Counted from the stretch's first letter, positions 16,310-24,772 are shown. The stretch is DNA of 64,000 nucleotides from 73-13 sp035555435 (GCA_035555435.1 DATMGN010000025.1:1-64000), one strand, 5' to 3'. Made by a program: numbers and translations. The notes: generated by a model not told the origin, from the sequence alone.

Positions 16310-16362
16310 GTTTGCACCCATGCACCCCGTTCAAACACGGTGCATGGGTGCAAACGGGGTGC
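16310..16362. terminator. Two mutually exclusive hairpins at the end of the monooxygenase gene
   Basis: A perfect 17-bp stem pairs GTTTGCACCCATGCACC (16310-16326) with 16339-16355, loop 12 nt. An overlapping 10-bp stem pairs GCACCCCGTT (16322-16331) with AACGGGGTGC (16353-16362). The right arm encodes the last residues of the monooxygenase and the loop holds its stop codon. It could terminate that transcript or control fgd, 55 nt downstream. Confidence 0.6.
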
Positions 16363-17887
16363 CGGAACGCTCCGGCGCCAGGAAGTCGGCCGGGTCGAAG
16401 CGCGCGCCGCGGGCGCGGAACGCCGGCACCGAGTCGGGCCATAGCAGCGTGAGTCGGCCGGAGCGCTCGTCGACGTACCAGCTGCGGCAGCCGCCCGTCA
16501 GCCACACGGTGGTCGCCGCGGCCGCGTCAATGCGCGCCGTGTACTCGGCCTCGGCGGCGGCGGTCGGGCGCAGCGGCGCGCCGCCGGTCGCGTCCCGATG
16601 CGCGAGCGCCTCCAGCACGTAGTCGAGCTGCGCCTCGATCATGAGGATCGAGGAGTTGTGCCCGAGGCTCGCGTTCGGGCCGTCGAGGATGAAGAGGCTC
16701 GGGTAGCCGCTCACCATCGTCGACGCGACGCTCGTCATGCCCTGCGCCCAGTGCTCGTCGAGGATCTCGCCGCCCTCGCCGGTGACGAGCCGGGCATACG
16801 GCTGCCGGCTCGTGTGGAACCCGGTCGCGAGCACGATGGCGTCGACCTCGTGCTGCGCGCCGCTCGCGGCGACGAGCGCCTGGCCGGCACCGGAGTCTCG
16901 TACCTCTACGAGGGCGCTCGCCTCGAGCTCGATCGCGCCGCTCGCGATCGCCGGATACCAGTCGTCGGAGAAGACGGCGCGCTTGCACCCGATCTCGTAC
17001 GACGGCATGAGCGCGGCGCGCAGCCCCGGGTCGGGCACCTGCGCGTAGAGGTGGGCGAGCGCGCGCGCCTGCGCCCAGTCGAGTGCGTCGAGGTCGCCGA
17101 GGCGCTGCGGGATCATCGCCTCGCCGGCGAGGTAGGCCTCTTGCCGGACGGCCTCGATGAGCGTCGGGTCGGTGCCGAACTGCTCCCGCTCCCCCGCGTC
17201 GTACGCGCGGTCGGCCCGCGGCAGCACCCAGGCGGGCGTGCGCTGGAAGACGGTCACCTGCCCGCGCTTCGCGAGCTCTGGTGCGATCTGCACCGCCGAG
17301 GCGCCGGAGCCGATGACGGCGACGCGCCGGCCGTCGAGGTCGATCGAGTCGTCCCAGGCGGCGGTGTGCATGATGGGCCCGGAGAACGCGGTGAGCCCGG
17401 GAAGGTCGGGAATCCTCGGCTCGGTGAGGCGCCCTGCCGCGAGCACGATGGCCCGCGCCTCGATGGGCTCGGCGGCGGATGCCGCCGCCCCATGCGGCTC
17501 CCTGAGCGAGGGCGCAGCCCGAGTGGAAGGGGCCACATCCAGCCGCCACACCTGTCGACGCTCATCCCACGCCGCACTCCGCAGCTCGGACCCGAAGCGC
17601 ACGCGGTCGTGCACCCCCGACACTGCGGCGGCGTGCTCCAGGTATTCGCGGATCTCCGCTCCTGGCGCGAACACCCGCGTCCATTCCGGATTCGGCATAA
17701 ACGAGTACGAGTAGAGGTGGCTCGGGATGTCGCAGGCGACGCCGGGGTACACGTTGTCCCGCCAGGTCCCGCCGATCGCATGCGCCCGCTCGAGGACGAC
17801 GAAGTCGCCGCGGCCCGCGCGCTCGAGCGCGATCGCCGCGCCGATACCCGCGAAGCCGGCGCCGATGATCGCGACGTCGACGTTCAC
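16331..17887 (-). CDS. Flavin-containing monooxygenase, Baeyer-Villiger type
   Basis: A 518-residue NAD(P)H-dependent FAD monooxygenase that inserts oxygen next to a carbonyl or oxidises heteroatoms. It has the FAD Rossmann motif GAGFAGIGAAIAL near the N-terminus, the NADPH motif VIGSGASAVQIAPEL, and the BVMO fingerprint in FSGPIMHTAAWDDSIDL (FxGxxxHTxxW). The GTG start at 17885-17887 overlaps the fbiC stop as GTGA. A degenerate copy of the dispersed CTGAGCGAG...GAAGGG repeat (17500-17532) encodes a stretch in the middle. The C-terminal residues lie in a large hairpin. The substrate is unknown. Confidence 0.87.
   Translation of the reverse strand: MNVDVAIIGAGFAGIGAAIALERAGRGDFVVLERAHAIGGTWRDNVYPGVACDIPSHLYSYSFMPNPEWTRVFAPGAEIREYLEHAAAVSGVHDRVRFGSELRSAAWDERRQVWRLDVAPSTRAAPSLREPHGAAASAAEPIEARAIVLAAGRLTEPRIPDLPGLTAFSGPIMHTAAWDDSIDLDGRRVAVIGSGASAVQIAPELAKRGQVTVFQRTPAWVLPRADRAYDAGEREQFGTDPTLIEAVRQEAYLAGEAMIPQRLGDLDALDWAQARALAHLYAQVPDPGLRAALMPSYEIGCKRAVFSDDWYPAIASGAIELEASALVEVRDSGAGQALVAASGAQHEVDAIVLATGFHTSRQPYARLVTGEGGEILDEHWAQGMTSVASTMVSGYPSLFILDGPNASLGHNSSILMIEAQLDYVLEALAHRDATGGAPLRPTAAAEAEYTARIDAAAATTVWLTGGCRSWYVDERSGRLTLLWPDSVPAFRARGARFDPADFLAPERSGTPFAPMHRV
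17500..17532 (-). repeat. Dispersed repeat family A inside the monooxygenase gene
   Basis: A diverged copy beginning CCCTGAGCGAG and ending GAAGGGG, in frame within the coding sequence. Related copies lie at 18944-18973, 47950-47978, 54473-54500 and 55302-55329. Confidence 0.55.
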
Positions 17888-20136
17888 GCGACGACGGCTC
17901 TCGGAAGGTGCACCGCGCCGACGACCCCGTAGGTCGTCGTGCGCTCGCGGAAGCCGCGCATGAGGCGACGCGCGATCGCCTCGCCCTCGGCGAGCGGCAG
18001 CTCCTGTCCCTGCTCGATCCCGGCCTCGGGACGCACCCGGCCGTCGAGCAGCGTGCCGCCGAGGTCGTCGCCGCCGGCGCGCAGCAGCAGGGCCGCATCG
18101 GCCGCGCCGACGCGGGTCCACGGGATCTGCACGTGCCGCACGAGGGGACCGAGCAGCAGGCGCGACACGGCGACCATTGCGCGGTGCTCGTCGATCGCCG
18201 AACGGCCGTCGACGAGCGGTGTCCCCCACCCGGGCATCGGGATCGGGACGAACTCGCTGAAGCCGCCCGTCTCCCGATGGATCTCCGCGAGCCGTCGCAG
18301 GTGCGCGACGCGGTCGGCTGCCGACTCGACGTGCCCGTAGAAGAGGACCGAGGTCGAGCGGAAGCCGGCGGCGTGCGCGGCGCGCACGATCTCCTCCCAG
18401 CGCTCCGCCGGGAGGTCGCCCGGCGCGACGCGCTCGCGGACCGAATCGTCGAGGAGCTTGACCCCCGTGCCGGGGAACGTGTCGACGCCCGCGTCCCGCA
18501 TCGCGTCGAGCGCGCCGGCGAGCCCCAGGCCGCCGCGCACCGCGAGGTCGTCGATGTCCTGGGGGCGCAGGGCGTGGATGTGCAGCTCGGGCGCGGCCGC
18601 GCGGATCGCACGGACGACGTCGAGGTAGGTGCTCGCCGGGACGTCGGGGGGCAGCAGCCCCTGGACGCAGATCTCGCTCGCACCGAGGTCGGCGGCGTCG
18701 CGCGCAATCGCGCCGACCTCGTCGAGGCGGAAGGTCGTGCCGAGGCCGGTGGTCGTGAGGTTGCGGTTGACGACCATCGTCACGACCTCGCCGACCGTGT
18801 ACCTGCGGGCGTCGTCGGCGCGCGCGGTGAGCGCATCGAGTTCTGCCCCGGTCGCGAGCAGCAGGCGCTCCCAGTCGTCGTCGGGTGGGGCGGGGTCTCG
18901 ATTCGCGCCTTCGGCGCACTCGACCCGCGAGGTCGCTGCGGGTCCCTGAGCGAGTCGCAGGCGAGTCGAAGGGTCGGCCGCCCTCGCCGCGAGCCCATCG
19001 GCCCCGGCCAGCCGAGCGACCGCCGCATGCAAGCCGGGATCGATCCAGTGCTCCGCGGCGAGCAGGTACTCGGGGTGGGCCGTCAGTCGCTCGCGGAGCT
19101 CGAACCCGGCGGCCGCGGTGAGCCGCGCGAGCTCGTCCACCTCGGGCCAGGGGCGCTCGGGGTTGACGTGGTCGGCGGTGAGCGGCGAGACCCCGCCCCA
19201 GTCGTCGGCGCCCGCACGCACGAGCAGCGCGAACTCCTCGGGGTCGGAGAGGTTCGGCGGCACCTGGATCCGGGCGCCCGCACCGAGCACGATCCGGGCG
19301 GTCGCGACGGCGGCGAGGTACTCCTCGAACTCGGCGTCGGCGACGCCGCGCATGGGGGTGCGGGGCTTCGCGCGGAAGTTCTGCACGATCGTCTCCTGCA
19401 GGTGCCCGTGCTCGGCCTGGATGTCGCGGAGCGCGAGGATCGACTCCGCCCGGTCCCGCAGCGTCTCGCCGATGCCGACGAGGATGCCGGAGGTGAACGG
19501 CACGCGCGCCTTGCCGGCGTCGCGCAGCACCCGCAGGCGCAGCGCCGGCTCTTTGTCGGGCGAGCCGAAGTGCACCTGCCCGGGCTCGGACCAGAGGCGC
19601 TCGGAGGTGGTCTCGAGCATCATGCCCATGGAGGGCGCGACGGGTCGCAGTGCCTCCAGTTCCGGCAGCGACATGACGCCGGGGTTGAGATGCGGTAGCA
19701 GTCCGGTCTCGTCGAGGACGAGGCGCGCCATCGCGCCGACGTAGTCGAGCGTCGATGTGTAGCCGTGCTCGTCGAGCCAGGCGCGCGCCTCGGGCCAGCG
19801 CTCCTCGGGCCGGTCGCCGAGGGTAAAGAGCGCCTCCTTGCAGCCGAGCCCCGCGGCTTGGCGCGCGAGGCCGAGCACCTGTTCGGGCGACATGTAGGCG
19901 GGCTTGCCGAGCTTCGCGAGCTGCCCGGGGGTGTCGAAGAAGGTGCAGTAGTGGCAGCGGTCGCGGCACAGTGTCGTGAGCGGGATGAAGACCTTGCGGG
20001 AGTAGGTGATGACGCCGGGGCGTCCCGCGGCCACGAGTCCGGCGTCGCGCACCGCGGCGGCCCGCTCGAGCAGCGCGTCGAGCTCGGCACCCCGGGCGGC
20101 GAGGAGCGCCTCGACGTCTTCGACCGTATGGTCCAC
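17884..20136 (-). CDS. fbiC: FO synthase FbiC (CofG-CofH fusion) with cluster-less CofH half
   Basis: FbiC makes FO, the deazaflavin of coenzyme F420, from a ribityl-uracil and tyrosine using two radical-SAM domains. The 750-residue protein has an intact CofG half: C57, C61 and C64 in CRDRCHYC, with FSGILVGIGET-like downstream motifs (here FTSGILVGIGETLRDRAE). The CofH half (about 425-750) keeps its fold (VVNRN, GASEICVQGLLPP, TGGFSEFVPIPMP, RTTTYG). However, the segment that should hold CxxxCxxC is replaced by LTTTGLGTTFRL (460-471), with no cysteine and about 20 residues missing. A family A repeat lies in the interdomain linker. The GTG start follows a TAGGGT box. Overlaps the monooxygenase by GTGA. 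Confidence 0.88.
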   Translation of the reverse strand: MDHTVEDVEALLAARGAELDALLERAAAVRDAGLVAAGRPGVITYSRKVFIPLTTLCRDRCHYCTFFDTPGQLAKLGKPAYMSPEQVLGLARQAAGLGCKEALFTLGDRPEERWPEARAWLDEHGYTSTLDYVGAMARLVLDETGLLPHLNPGVMSLPELEALRPVAPSMGMMLETTSERLWSEPGQVHFGSPDKEPALRLRVLRDAGKARVPFTSGILVGIGETLRDRAESILALRDIQAEHGHLQETIVQNFRAKPRTPMRGVADAEFEEYLAAVATARIVLGAGARIQVPPNLSDPEEFALLVRAGADDWGGVSPLTADHVNPERPWPEVDELARLTAAAGFELRERLTAHPEYLLAAEHWIDPGLHAAVARLAGADGLAARAADPSTRLRLAQGPAATSRVECAEGANRDPAPPDDDWERLLLATGAELDALTARADDARRYTVGEVVTMVVNRNLTTTGLGTTFRLDEVGAIARDAADLGASEICVQGLLPPDVPASTYLDVVRAIRAAAPELHIHALRPQDIDDLAVRGGLGLAGALDAMRDAGVDTFPGTGVKLLDDSVRERVAPGDLPAERWEEIVRAAHAAGFRSTSVLFYGHVESAADRVAHLRRLAEIHRETGGFSEFVPIPMPGWGTPLVDGRSAIDEHRAMVAVSRLLLGPLVRHVQIPWTRVGAADAALLLRAGGDDLGGTLLDGRVRPEAGIEQGQELPLAEGEAIARRLMRGFRERTTTYGVVGAVHLPRAVVA
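18944..18973 (-). repeat. Dispersed repeat family A in the fbiC linker
   Basis: CCCTGAGCGAG...GAGTCGAAGGG copy, in frame between the CofG and CofH halves. It is preceded by a fragment resembling family B (CTCGACCCGCGAGGTCG, from 18920). Confidence 0.6.
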
Positions 20137-20141
20137 GCTTC

Positions 20142-20147
20142 ACCCTA
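20142..20147 (-). promoter_or_regulatory. -10 box of fbiC, leaderless type
   Basis: TAGGGT on the minus strand, 5 nt before the fbiC GTG, in the 36-nt gap after the carboxyltransferase gene. Confidence 0.35.
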
Positions 20148-20172
20148 ACGTCGCGACTTGGGTGGGTGTTCC

Positions 20173-21648
20173 CTACCGGTAGCGCGCGATGCGACCCGCG
20201 AGACGCTCGTCGTCGCCCATCGCCACGAGCTCGCGGATCGCCTGCTCGATCGCCGCGCCGGTGCTCCGGCAGAACGCGATGGGCTCCTCGGCTGCGTCGT
20301 CGTCCTCGGGGATGATCGCGTCGATGATGCCGTCGGCGAGCAGGTCGGTCGCGGTCATGCCGAGTGCGGCGGCCATTTCGTCCGCGCGGGAGGCGTCGCG
20401 CCAGAGGATCGCGGCGGCGCCCTCGGGCGGCAGGGGGGCGAGCCACGCGTTGCGGGCGCAGAGCACGCGGTCCGCGGGCAGTGAGGCGAGCGCGCCGCCG
20501 CCGGTGCCCTGGCCGAGGATGACCGAGACGGTCGGGGACGCGAGCTGCATGAGGTCGGCGAGGCTGCGGGCTATCTCTCCCGGCAGGCCGCCCTCTTCGG
20601 CCTCACGGGTCAGTTCGGCGCCCGGCGTGTCGATGATCGACACGAGGGGCAGGCCGAGGTCGCGCGAGAGGCGCACGCCGCGCTGGAGCTGGCGCAGCGC
20701 GGCGGGACCGAAGGCGCGTCCGGGTTGACCTTCGCGGCGATCGTGGCCCACGATGACGCAGGCCGCGCTGCCGAACCTGGCGAGCGCGAGGAGCAGGCCG
20801 TGGTCGGCTTCGCCGCGTCCGGTTCCATTGTGCGGGAGGACGTCGGTCGCGGCGGCGTCGAGGAGGGCGCGCAGGCCGGGACGGCGCGGGTCGCGCGAGC
20901 GGGCGACGGCGTCGGTCGCGGCCACGGGCGGCTGGTCCGCGCCCGCCGCCGGCTCCGGGCTCGGCTCGGGGGCGGGGGCCATGAGCACGTCGAGGGCGAG
21001 GCCGACGATGCGCGGGAGCGTGCGCGGCGGGACGATCGCGTCGACGAGGCCGTGGGCGTAGAGGTTCTCGGCGAGCTGGACGCCGGCGGGAAGGGGCCTC
21101 CCGGTGAGCGCCTCGGCGGCGCGGGGCCCGAGGAAGCCGAGGAGCGCACCGGGTTCGGCGACCGTGACGTGGCCGAGCGAGCCCCAGGAGGACATCACCC
21201 CGCCGGTGGTGGGGTGGCGCAGGTAGACGAGGTAGGGCAGGCCTGCCGCCTTGTGCCGTGCGATCGCGGCGGAGATGCCGGCCATCGCGACGAAGGCGGC
21301 GGTCCCTTCCTGGATGCGGGTGCCGCCGGAGGCGGGACCGGCGAGCACCGGCAGCCGCTCGACGGTCGCGCGCTCGATCGCGGTGATGAGGCGCGCGGCG
21401 GCGTCCCGGCCGATGGAGCCGCCGAGGAATGCGAACTCACTCGCGACGAACGCGACCCGGTGTCGGCCGACGAGGCCTTCGCCGCTGAGCACCGACTCGT
21501 CGGCGCCGCTTCGCTCGCGTGCGGTGGCGAGCTCGGACTCGTACTCGGCGGATCTCGGCCACGGCGCGAGCGGCTCGTCCCACGAGACGAAGGAGCCGTC
21601 CTCGCAGATCAGGTCGAGGAGCTCGCGCGCGCCGAGCCGCTCACTCAC
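20173..21648 (-). CDS. Acyl-CoA carboxyltransferase (AccD-AccA fused type)
   Basis: A 491-residue biotin-dependent carboxyltransferase that moves CO2 from carboxybiotin to an acyl-CoA. Both crotonase-fold halves are present. The N half carries SGGTRIQEGTAAFVAMA and GGVMSSWGSLGHVTVAEPGA, the oxyanion and biotin-side loops. The C half carries LVSIIDTPGAEL and ILGQGTGGGALA. The AccD-type N-terminal zinc finger is absent. No biotin carboxylase or biotin carrier gene is nearby. Its start overlaps the CoA-transferase stop by 4 nt (ATGA), so it is the last gene of the gntR-led minus-strand operon. Substrate may be acetyl-CoA or another acyl-CoA. Confidence 0.85.
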   Translation of the reverse strand: MSERLGARELLDLICEDGSFVSWDEPLAPWPRSAEYESELATARERSGADESVLSGEGLVGRHRVAFVASEFAFLGGSIGRDAAARLITAIERATVERLPVLAGPASGGTRIQEGTAAFVAMAGISAAIARHKAAGLPYLVYLRHPTTGGVMSSWGSLGHVTVAEPGALLGFLGPRAAEALTGRPLPAGVQLAENLYAHGLVDAIVPPRTLPRIVGLALDVLMAPAPEPSPEPAAGADQPPVAATDAVARSRDPRRPGLRALLDAAATDVLPHNGTGRGEADHGLLLALARFGSAACVIVGHDRREGQPGRAFGPAALRQLQRGVRLSRDLGLPLVSIIDTPGAELTREAEEGGLPGEIARSLADLMQLASPTVSVILGQGTGGGALASLPADRVLCARNAWLAPLPPEGAAAILWRDASRADEMAAALGMTATDLLADGIIDAIIPEDDDAAEEPIAFCRSTGAAIEQAIRELVAMGDDERLAGRIARYR

Positions 21649-22832
21649 GTCGCCGGGGTCTCCGCGAGCCAGGCGCGGATCGCGTCGCTGTCGGCGCCGT
21701 AGACGGGTGGGGCCTGGTGGGCGCGGCGCGTCGTCTCGGTCTCCGTGGCCGTGTCGGTGTCGAAGAACCGCAAGGGCGGGCCGGGCAGTTCGATGTGGCC
21801 CAGGGATGCGTGGTCGACGTCGATGACGAGGCCTTGGGAGCGCACCTGGGGGGAGGCGTAGACCTCGTCGAGCGAGCGCACGATGCCGCAGGGGATCCCG
21901 GCGGTCTCGAGCCTGGGCATGAGCTCTGCGGTCGTCAGGTCCTTGAACGCGTCCTCCACGAGCGCGATCGTCGCCTCGCGGCGGGCGACCCGCTCGGGAT
22001 TCGTCGCGAACCCGTCCAGCGCGGGGTCGATGCCGAACTCGGCGCAGAACCGATGCCAGAGGCCCTCGCTGCCGACGCTGATCTGCACCGCGCCGCCCTG
22101 GCAGCGAAACAGGCCGTAGGGCGCGATCGAGGGGTGGTGGTTGCCCTGGGGTTCGGGCACCTCGCCGGCGACCGTGTATCGGGTGCCCTGGAAGGCGTGC
22201 ACGCCGACGATCGCCGACAGCAGGGACGCGCGCACGACCTGACCGCGCCCGGTGGTGTGGCGTTCGTTGAGGGCTGCGCTCACGCCGAGCGCGCCGTGGA
22301 TGCCGGCGAGCAGATCGGCGATCGGCACCCCGGTCTTCTGCATGTCGTGCTCGCTGGATCCCGTCAGCGACATGAGGCCGCCTTCGCCCTGGGCGATCTG
22401 GTCATAGCCGGCACGACCGCCCTCGGGGCCGTCGTGGCCGAAGCCGGTCAGCGACAGGATCACCAGGCGGGGGTTGCGGGCCATGAGTGTCGTGGTGCCC
22501 AGGCCCAGGCGGTCCATGACGCCGGTGCGGAAGTTCTCCACGAGCACGTCGGCGCGATCGATCAGGGCCAGCAGCACGTCGTGATCGGCCGGGTCCTTGA
22601 GGTCCAGGACGATGGATTCCTTGTTCCGGTTGCAGGACAGGAAGTACGTCGACTCCTTCGCGTCGTCGGGACCGACGAACGGCGGACCCCACCCGCGAGT
22701 GTCGTCCCCACCGCCCGGGGCCTCGACCTTGATGACCCGCGCGCCGAGATCCCCGAGCATCATCGCCGCGTGCGGACCCGCCAGCGCCCGAGACAGATCG
22801 ACGACGAGGATGCCGTCGAGCGGACCGCTCAC
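21645..22832 (-). CDS. CaiB/BaiF (class III) CoA-transferase
   Basis: A 395-residue class III CoA-transferase, which transfers CoA between carboxylic acids through an enzyme-bound aspartyl intermediate. The N-terminal GILVVDLSRALAGPHAAMML, SCNRNKESIVLDLK and the catalytic-Asp region GRAGYDQIAQGEGGLMSLTG are typical. It is translationally coupled on both sides (4-nt overlaps with the DUF3500 gene upstream and the carboxyltransferase downstream). The likely job is to activate an acid intermediate as its CoA thioester in this operon. The exact acid is not known. Confidence 0.91.
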   Translation of the reverse strand: MSGPLDGILVVDLSRALAGPHAAMMLGDLGARVIKVEAPGGGDDTRGWGPPFVGPDDAKESTYFLSCNRNKESIVLDLKDPADHDVLLALIDRADVLVENFRTGVMDRLGLGTTTLMARNPRLVILSLTGFGHDGPEGGRAGYDQIAQGEGGLMSLTGSSEHDMQKTGVPIADLLAGIHGALGVSAALNERHTTGRGQVVRASLLSAIVGVHAFQGTRYTVAGEVPEPQGNHHPSIAPYGLFRCQGGAVQISVGSEGLWHRFCAEFGIDPALDGFATNPERVARREATIALVEDAFKDLTTAELMPRLETAGIPCGIVRSLDEVYASPQVRSQGLVIDVDHASLGHIELPGPPLRFFDTDTATETETTRRAHQAPPVYGADSDAIRAWLAETPAT

Positions 22833-24055
22833 GGCCGGGCCGCTCGCACGAGCGCGCGACCGTAGTCGTTGCCGTTCGGCGTGCGCATGACGGTGTGGAT
22901 GTGGAACGGCTTCGGCTCGGTGTTCGAGAGGAAGACGCCCGTGTGATGGTCGAGCTCGACGATGATGACGGGGCTCTGCACGCGCAGGTAGTAGGGGTCA
23001 TCGGGGCCCGTGCCGCCCATCCACGACAGCCAGGTGTCGGCGAGCTGGGCCCGCACCTCCGCCATCCGGCGCCGCGCGGGGCCGGTGGGCAGGATCCCGA
23101 CGAAGTCGGCGACAAGCGCCCACACCGCCTCCTGCGCGGCGTCGCTCAGCTCGGCGACCCGGATGCCCTCATAGGGGATGACCCGGTTGTCCTGGAAGGC
23201 GCCGGCCAGATGGCGTTCGTCGCCGGGATCGAGCCGGCCCTCGGGGAGGTCCTGCAGGTCGTGGGCCGTGATCGCGACCGTGCGCTGCGCCTCGTCGAGC
23301 TCGGCCATGATGCGCCGGCCGAGGAGGATGCGCTCGACGAACGCCGTCGTCCCGGCTTCCGGCCCGGCGTCGATCTCGTTCGGCTCGGCGCCGAGGAAGA
23401 CGGGGGAGACGACCATCTGGCCGCCGATGACGAGGCAGTTGACGGCGCAGTGGTGACCGTAGAGCTGCCAGCCCCAGGGCTCGGTCAGGCTCGGCTCGCC
23501 GTAGAGGGCCGCGTTGTACGAGAACTCGTTCATGATGCCGGGGAGGCCCACCTCGGCGCCGAGGAAGCCGTTGATGCGCATCATGGTGCGCACCGCCTGG
23601 TAGCCGGCGGGGCTCAGGCTCGCCTCGACGAGCGCGAGGAAGCCGCGTCGCACGCTCTCCGGCTCGAACTCGAGCCGCAGCCCCGTGTCGAACTGCATGA
23701 ACTCGGGGTTCGCCCAGGTCTGCCACTCGGCGGCGTCGACCGGGTAGCTCATCCGCTCGCACTGCTCGGGCGGCAGGCCCGCGAGCAGCGCCTCGGCGGC
23801 CTCGACCATCGCGGCGACCGGCGCCGCGTCGGCCGCGTCGACGTCCTCGAGCGCATAGAGGCCCTCGATGAGCTCGCCGTCGGCGGTCACGCCGCGGAAC
23901 GGCTGCTTGTAGAGCGGCGTCCAACCGGCGATGAGGCCGCCCGTGAACGGGTCGGCCTGCGCGGCGAGCTTGTACTCGTAGGCGTCGAGCCCGACGAGCC
24001 CGCTGATCCGGGGGTCGTCGGCGGGGAACAGGAACTCGCGGTACTCACCGGACAT
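22829..24055 (-). CDS. DUF3500 family protein
   Basis: A 408-residue soluble protein matching the DUF3500 family by its length and histidine-rich motifs: GWQLYGHHCAVNC (about 225-240) and the C-terminal ELDHHTGVFLSNTEP plus PFHIHTVMRTPNGNDYG. There is no signal peptide and no membrane segment. The clustered histidines would suit a metal site, but no activity is established for the family. It is the second gene of the operon, overlapping gntR by 11 nt and the CoA-transferase by 4 nt, so it probably acts on the same substrate as those enzymes. Confidence 0.8.
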   Translation of the reverse strand: MSGEYREFLFPADDPRISGLVGLDAYEYKLAAQADPFTGGLIAGWTPLYKQPFRGVTADGELIEGLYALEDVDAADAAPVAAMVEAAEALLAGLPPEQCERMSYPVDAAEWQTWANPEFMQFDTGLRLEFEPESVRRGFLALVEASLSPAGYQAVRTMMRINGFLGAEVGLPGIMNEFSYNAALYGEPSLTEPWGWQLYGHHCAVNCLVIGGQMVVSPVFLGAEPNEIDAGPEAGTTAFVERILLGRRIMAELDEAQRTVAITAHDLQDLPEGRLDPGDERHLAGAFQDNRVIPYEGIRVAELSDAAQEAVWALVADFVGILPTGPARRRMAEVRAQLADTWLSWMGGTGPDDPYYLRVQSPVIIVELDHHTGVFLSNTEPKPFHIHTVMRTPNGNDYGRALVRAARP

Positions 24056-24770
24056 GGAGCGCTCCTTCGGGATCGATGTCGTTGTTGTGCGCGGCGACGG
24101 CCGCGCGGATGCGCTGGGGGTCCGCGGCGATGATCGCCTCGACGAGCTCGGCGTGGATCCGCGCCCGTTCGGCCATGTACGCGTCGGTGTCCTCGGCGGC
24201 GGCGTGGACGGCGCCCGTGTGGCTCACGTAGCCGAGGCAACTGCGGTAGATGGCGGCCATCATCGCATTCTGCGAGAGGCTCGCGATGAGCTCGTGCAGC
24301 CCCCAGTTGCGGTGCATGAACTCCGCGTAGTCGCTCGAGCGCTGCAGGGCGGCGGCCGCGGCGCGCAGGAGCTTCGCGTCGGCGGGGCGGCACGCGTCGG
24401 CGGCGGCGAGGGCGAGCGGCTCCTCGAGCGCCTCGCGCACGCCGATCGCCTCGCGCACTTCGCTCGCGGAGCCCGCCGCGACCTCGAGCAGCGTGTGGCG
24501 CAGACGCACGACGGGCGTCTGCACGGCGACGAAGACGCCGCCGCCGCGGCCGGGACGGATCTCGAGGACGCCGCGCTCGCGCAGGAGCCGGACCGCCTCG
24601 CTCACCGCGGGCCGGCCGAAGCCGACGCTCGCATGGATCTCGTCGATCGTCCCGACGCGATCGCCGGGGCGAAGCCGCCGCTCGAGAATGTGCGCCGCGA
24701 GGGCGTCGGCGAGGTGCTCGCCTCGCGAGCGCGGGGCGCGGATCGCGCCGAGCGTCGATGCGGTCGTCAC
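24045..24770 (-). CDS. GntR-family (FadR/FCD) transcriptional regulator
   Basis: A 241-residue regulator. The N-terminal winged helix spans about 15-80 (GDRVGTIDEIHASVGFGRPA, then VSEAVRLLRERGVLEIRPG). The C-terminal all-helical FCD domain (about 100-230) has the metal-ligand type residues: an FMHRNWGLHELIA stretch and RARIHAELVEAI. FCD regulators usually sense organic acids or CoA esters. It heads the minus-strand operon and diverges from the fumarylacetoacetase-family gene. A TGTCT-N7-AGACA dyad lies at its start, so autoregulation and control of both directions are likely. The GTG start comes 7 nt after a TATAGT box. Confidence 0.9.
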   Translation of the reverse strand: MTTASTLGAIRAPRSRGEHLADALAAHILERRLRPGDRVGTIDEIHASVGFGRPAVSEAVRLLRERGVLEIRPGRGGGVFVAVQTPVVRLRHTLLEVAAGSASEVREAIGVREALEEPLALAAADACRPADAKLLRAAAAALQRSSDYAEFMHRNWGLHELIASLSQNAMMAAIYRSCLGYVSHTGAVHAAAEDTDAYMAERARIHAELVEAIIAADPQRIRAAVAAHNNDIDPEGALHVR

Positions 24771-24772
24771 GA

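Noticed and set aside
18721..18790. A frameshift or sequencing gap explaining the missing cysteines of CofH
   Set aside because: The frame is continuous with recognisable CofH blocks on both sides, and no cysteine-rich CxxxCxxC appears in the other frames of this segment.
16331..20446. A continuous 1371-residue minus-strand reading frame
   Set aside because: Only its C-terminal part (16331-17887) has protein features (the monooxygenase). The rest is Arg/Pro-rich and antisense-like, overlapping fbiC in another frame.
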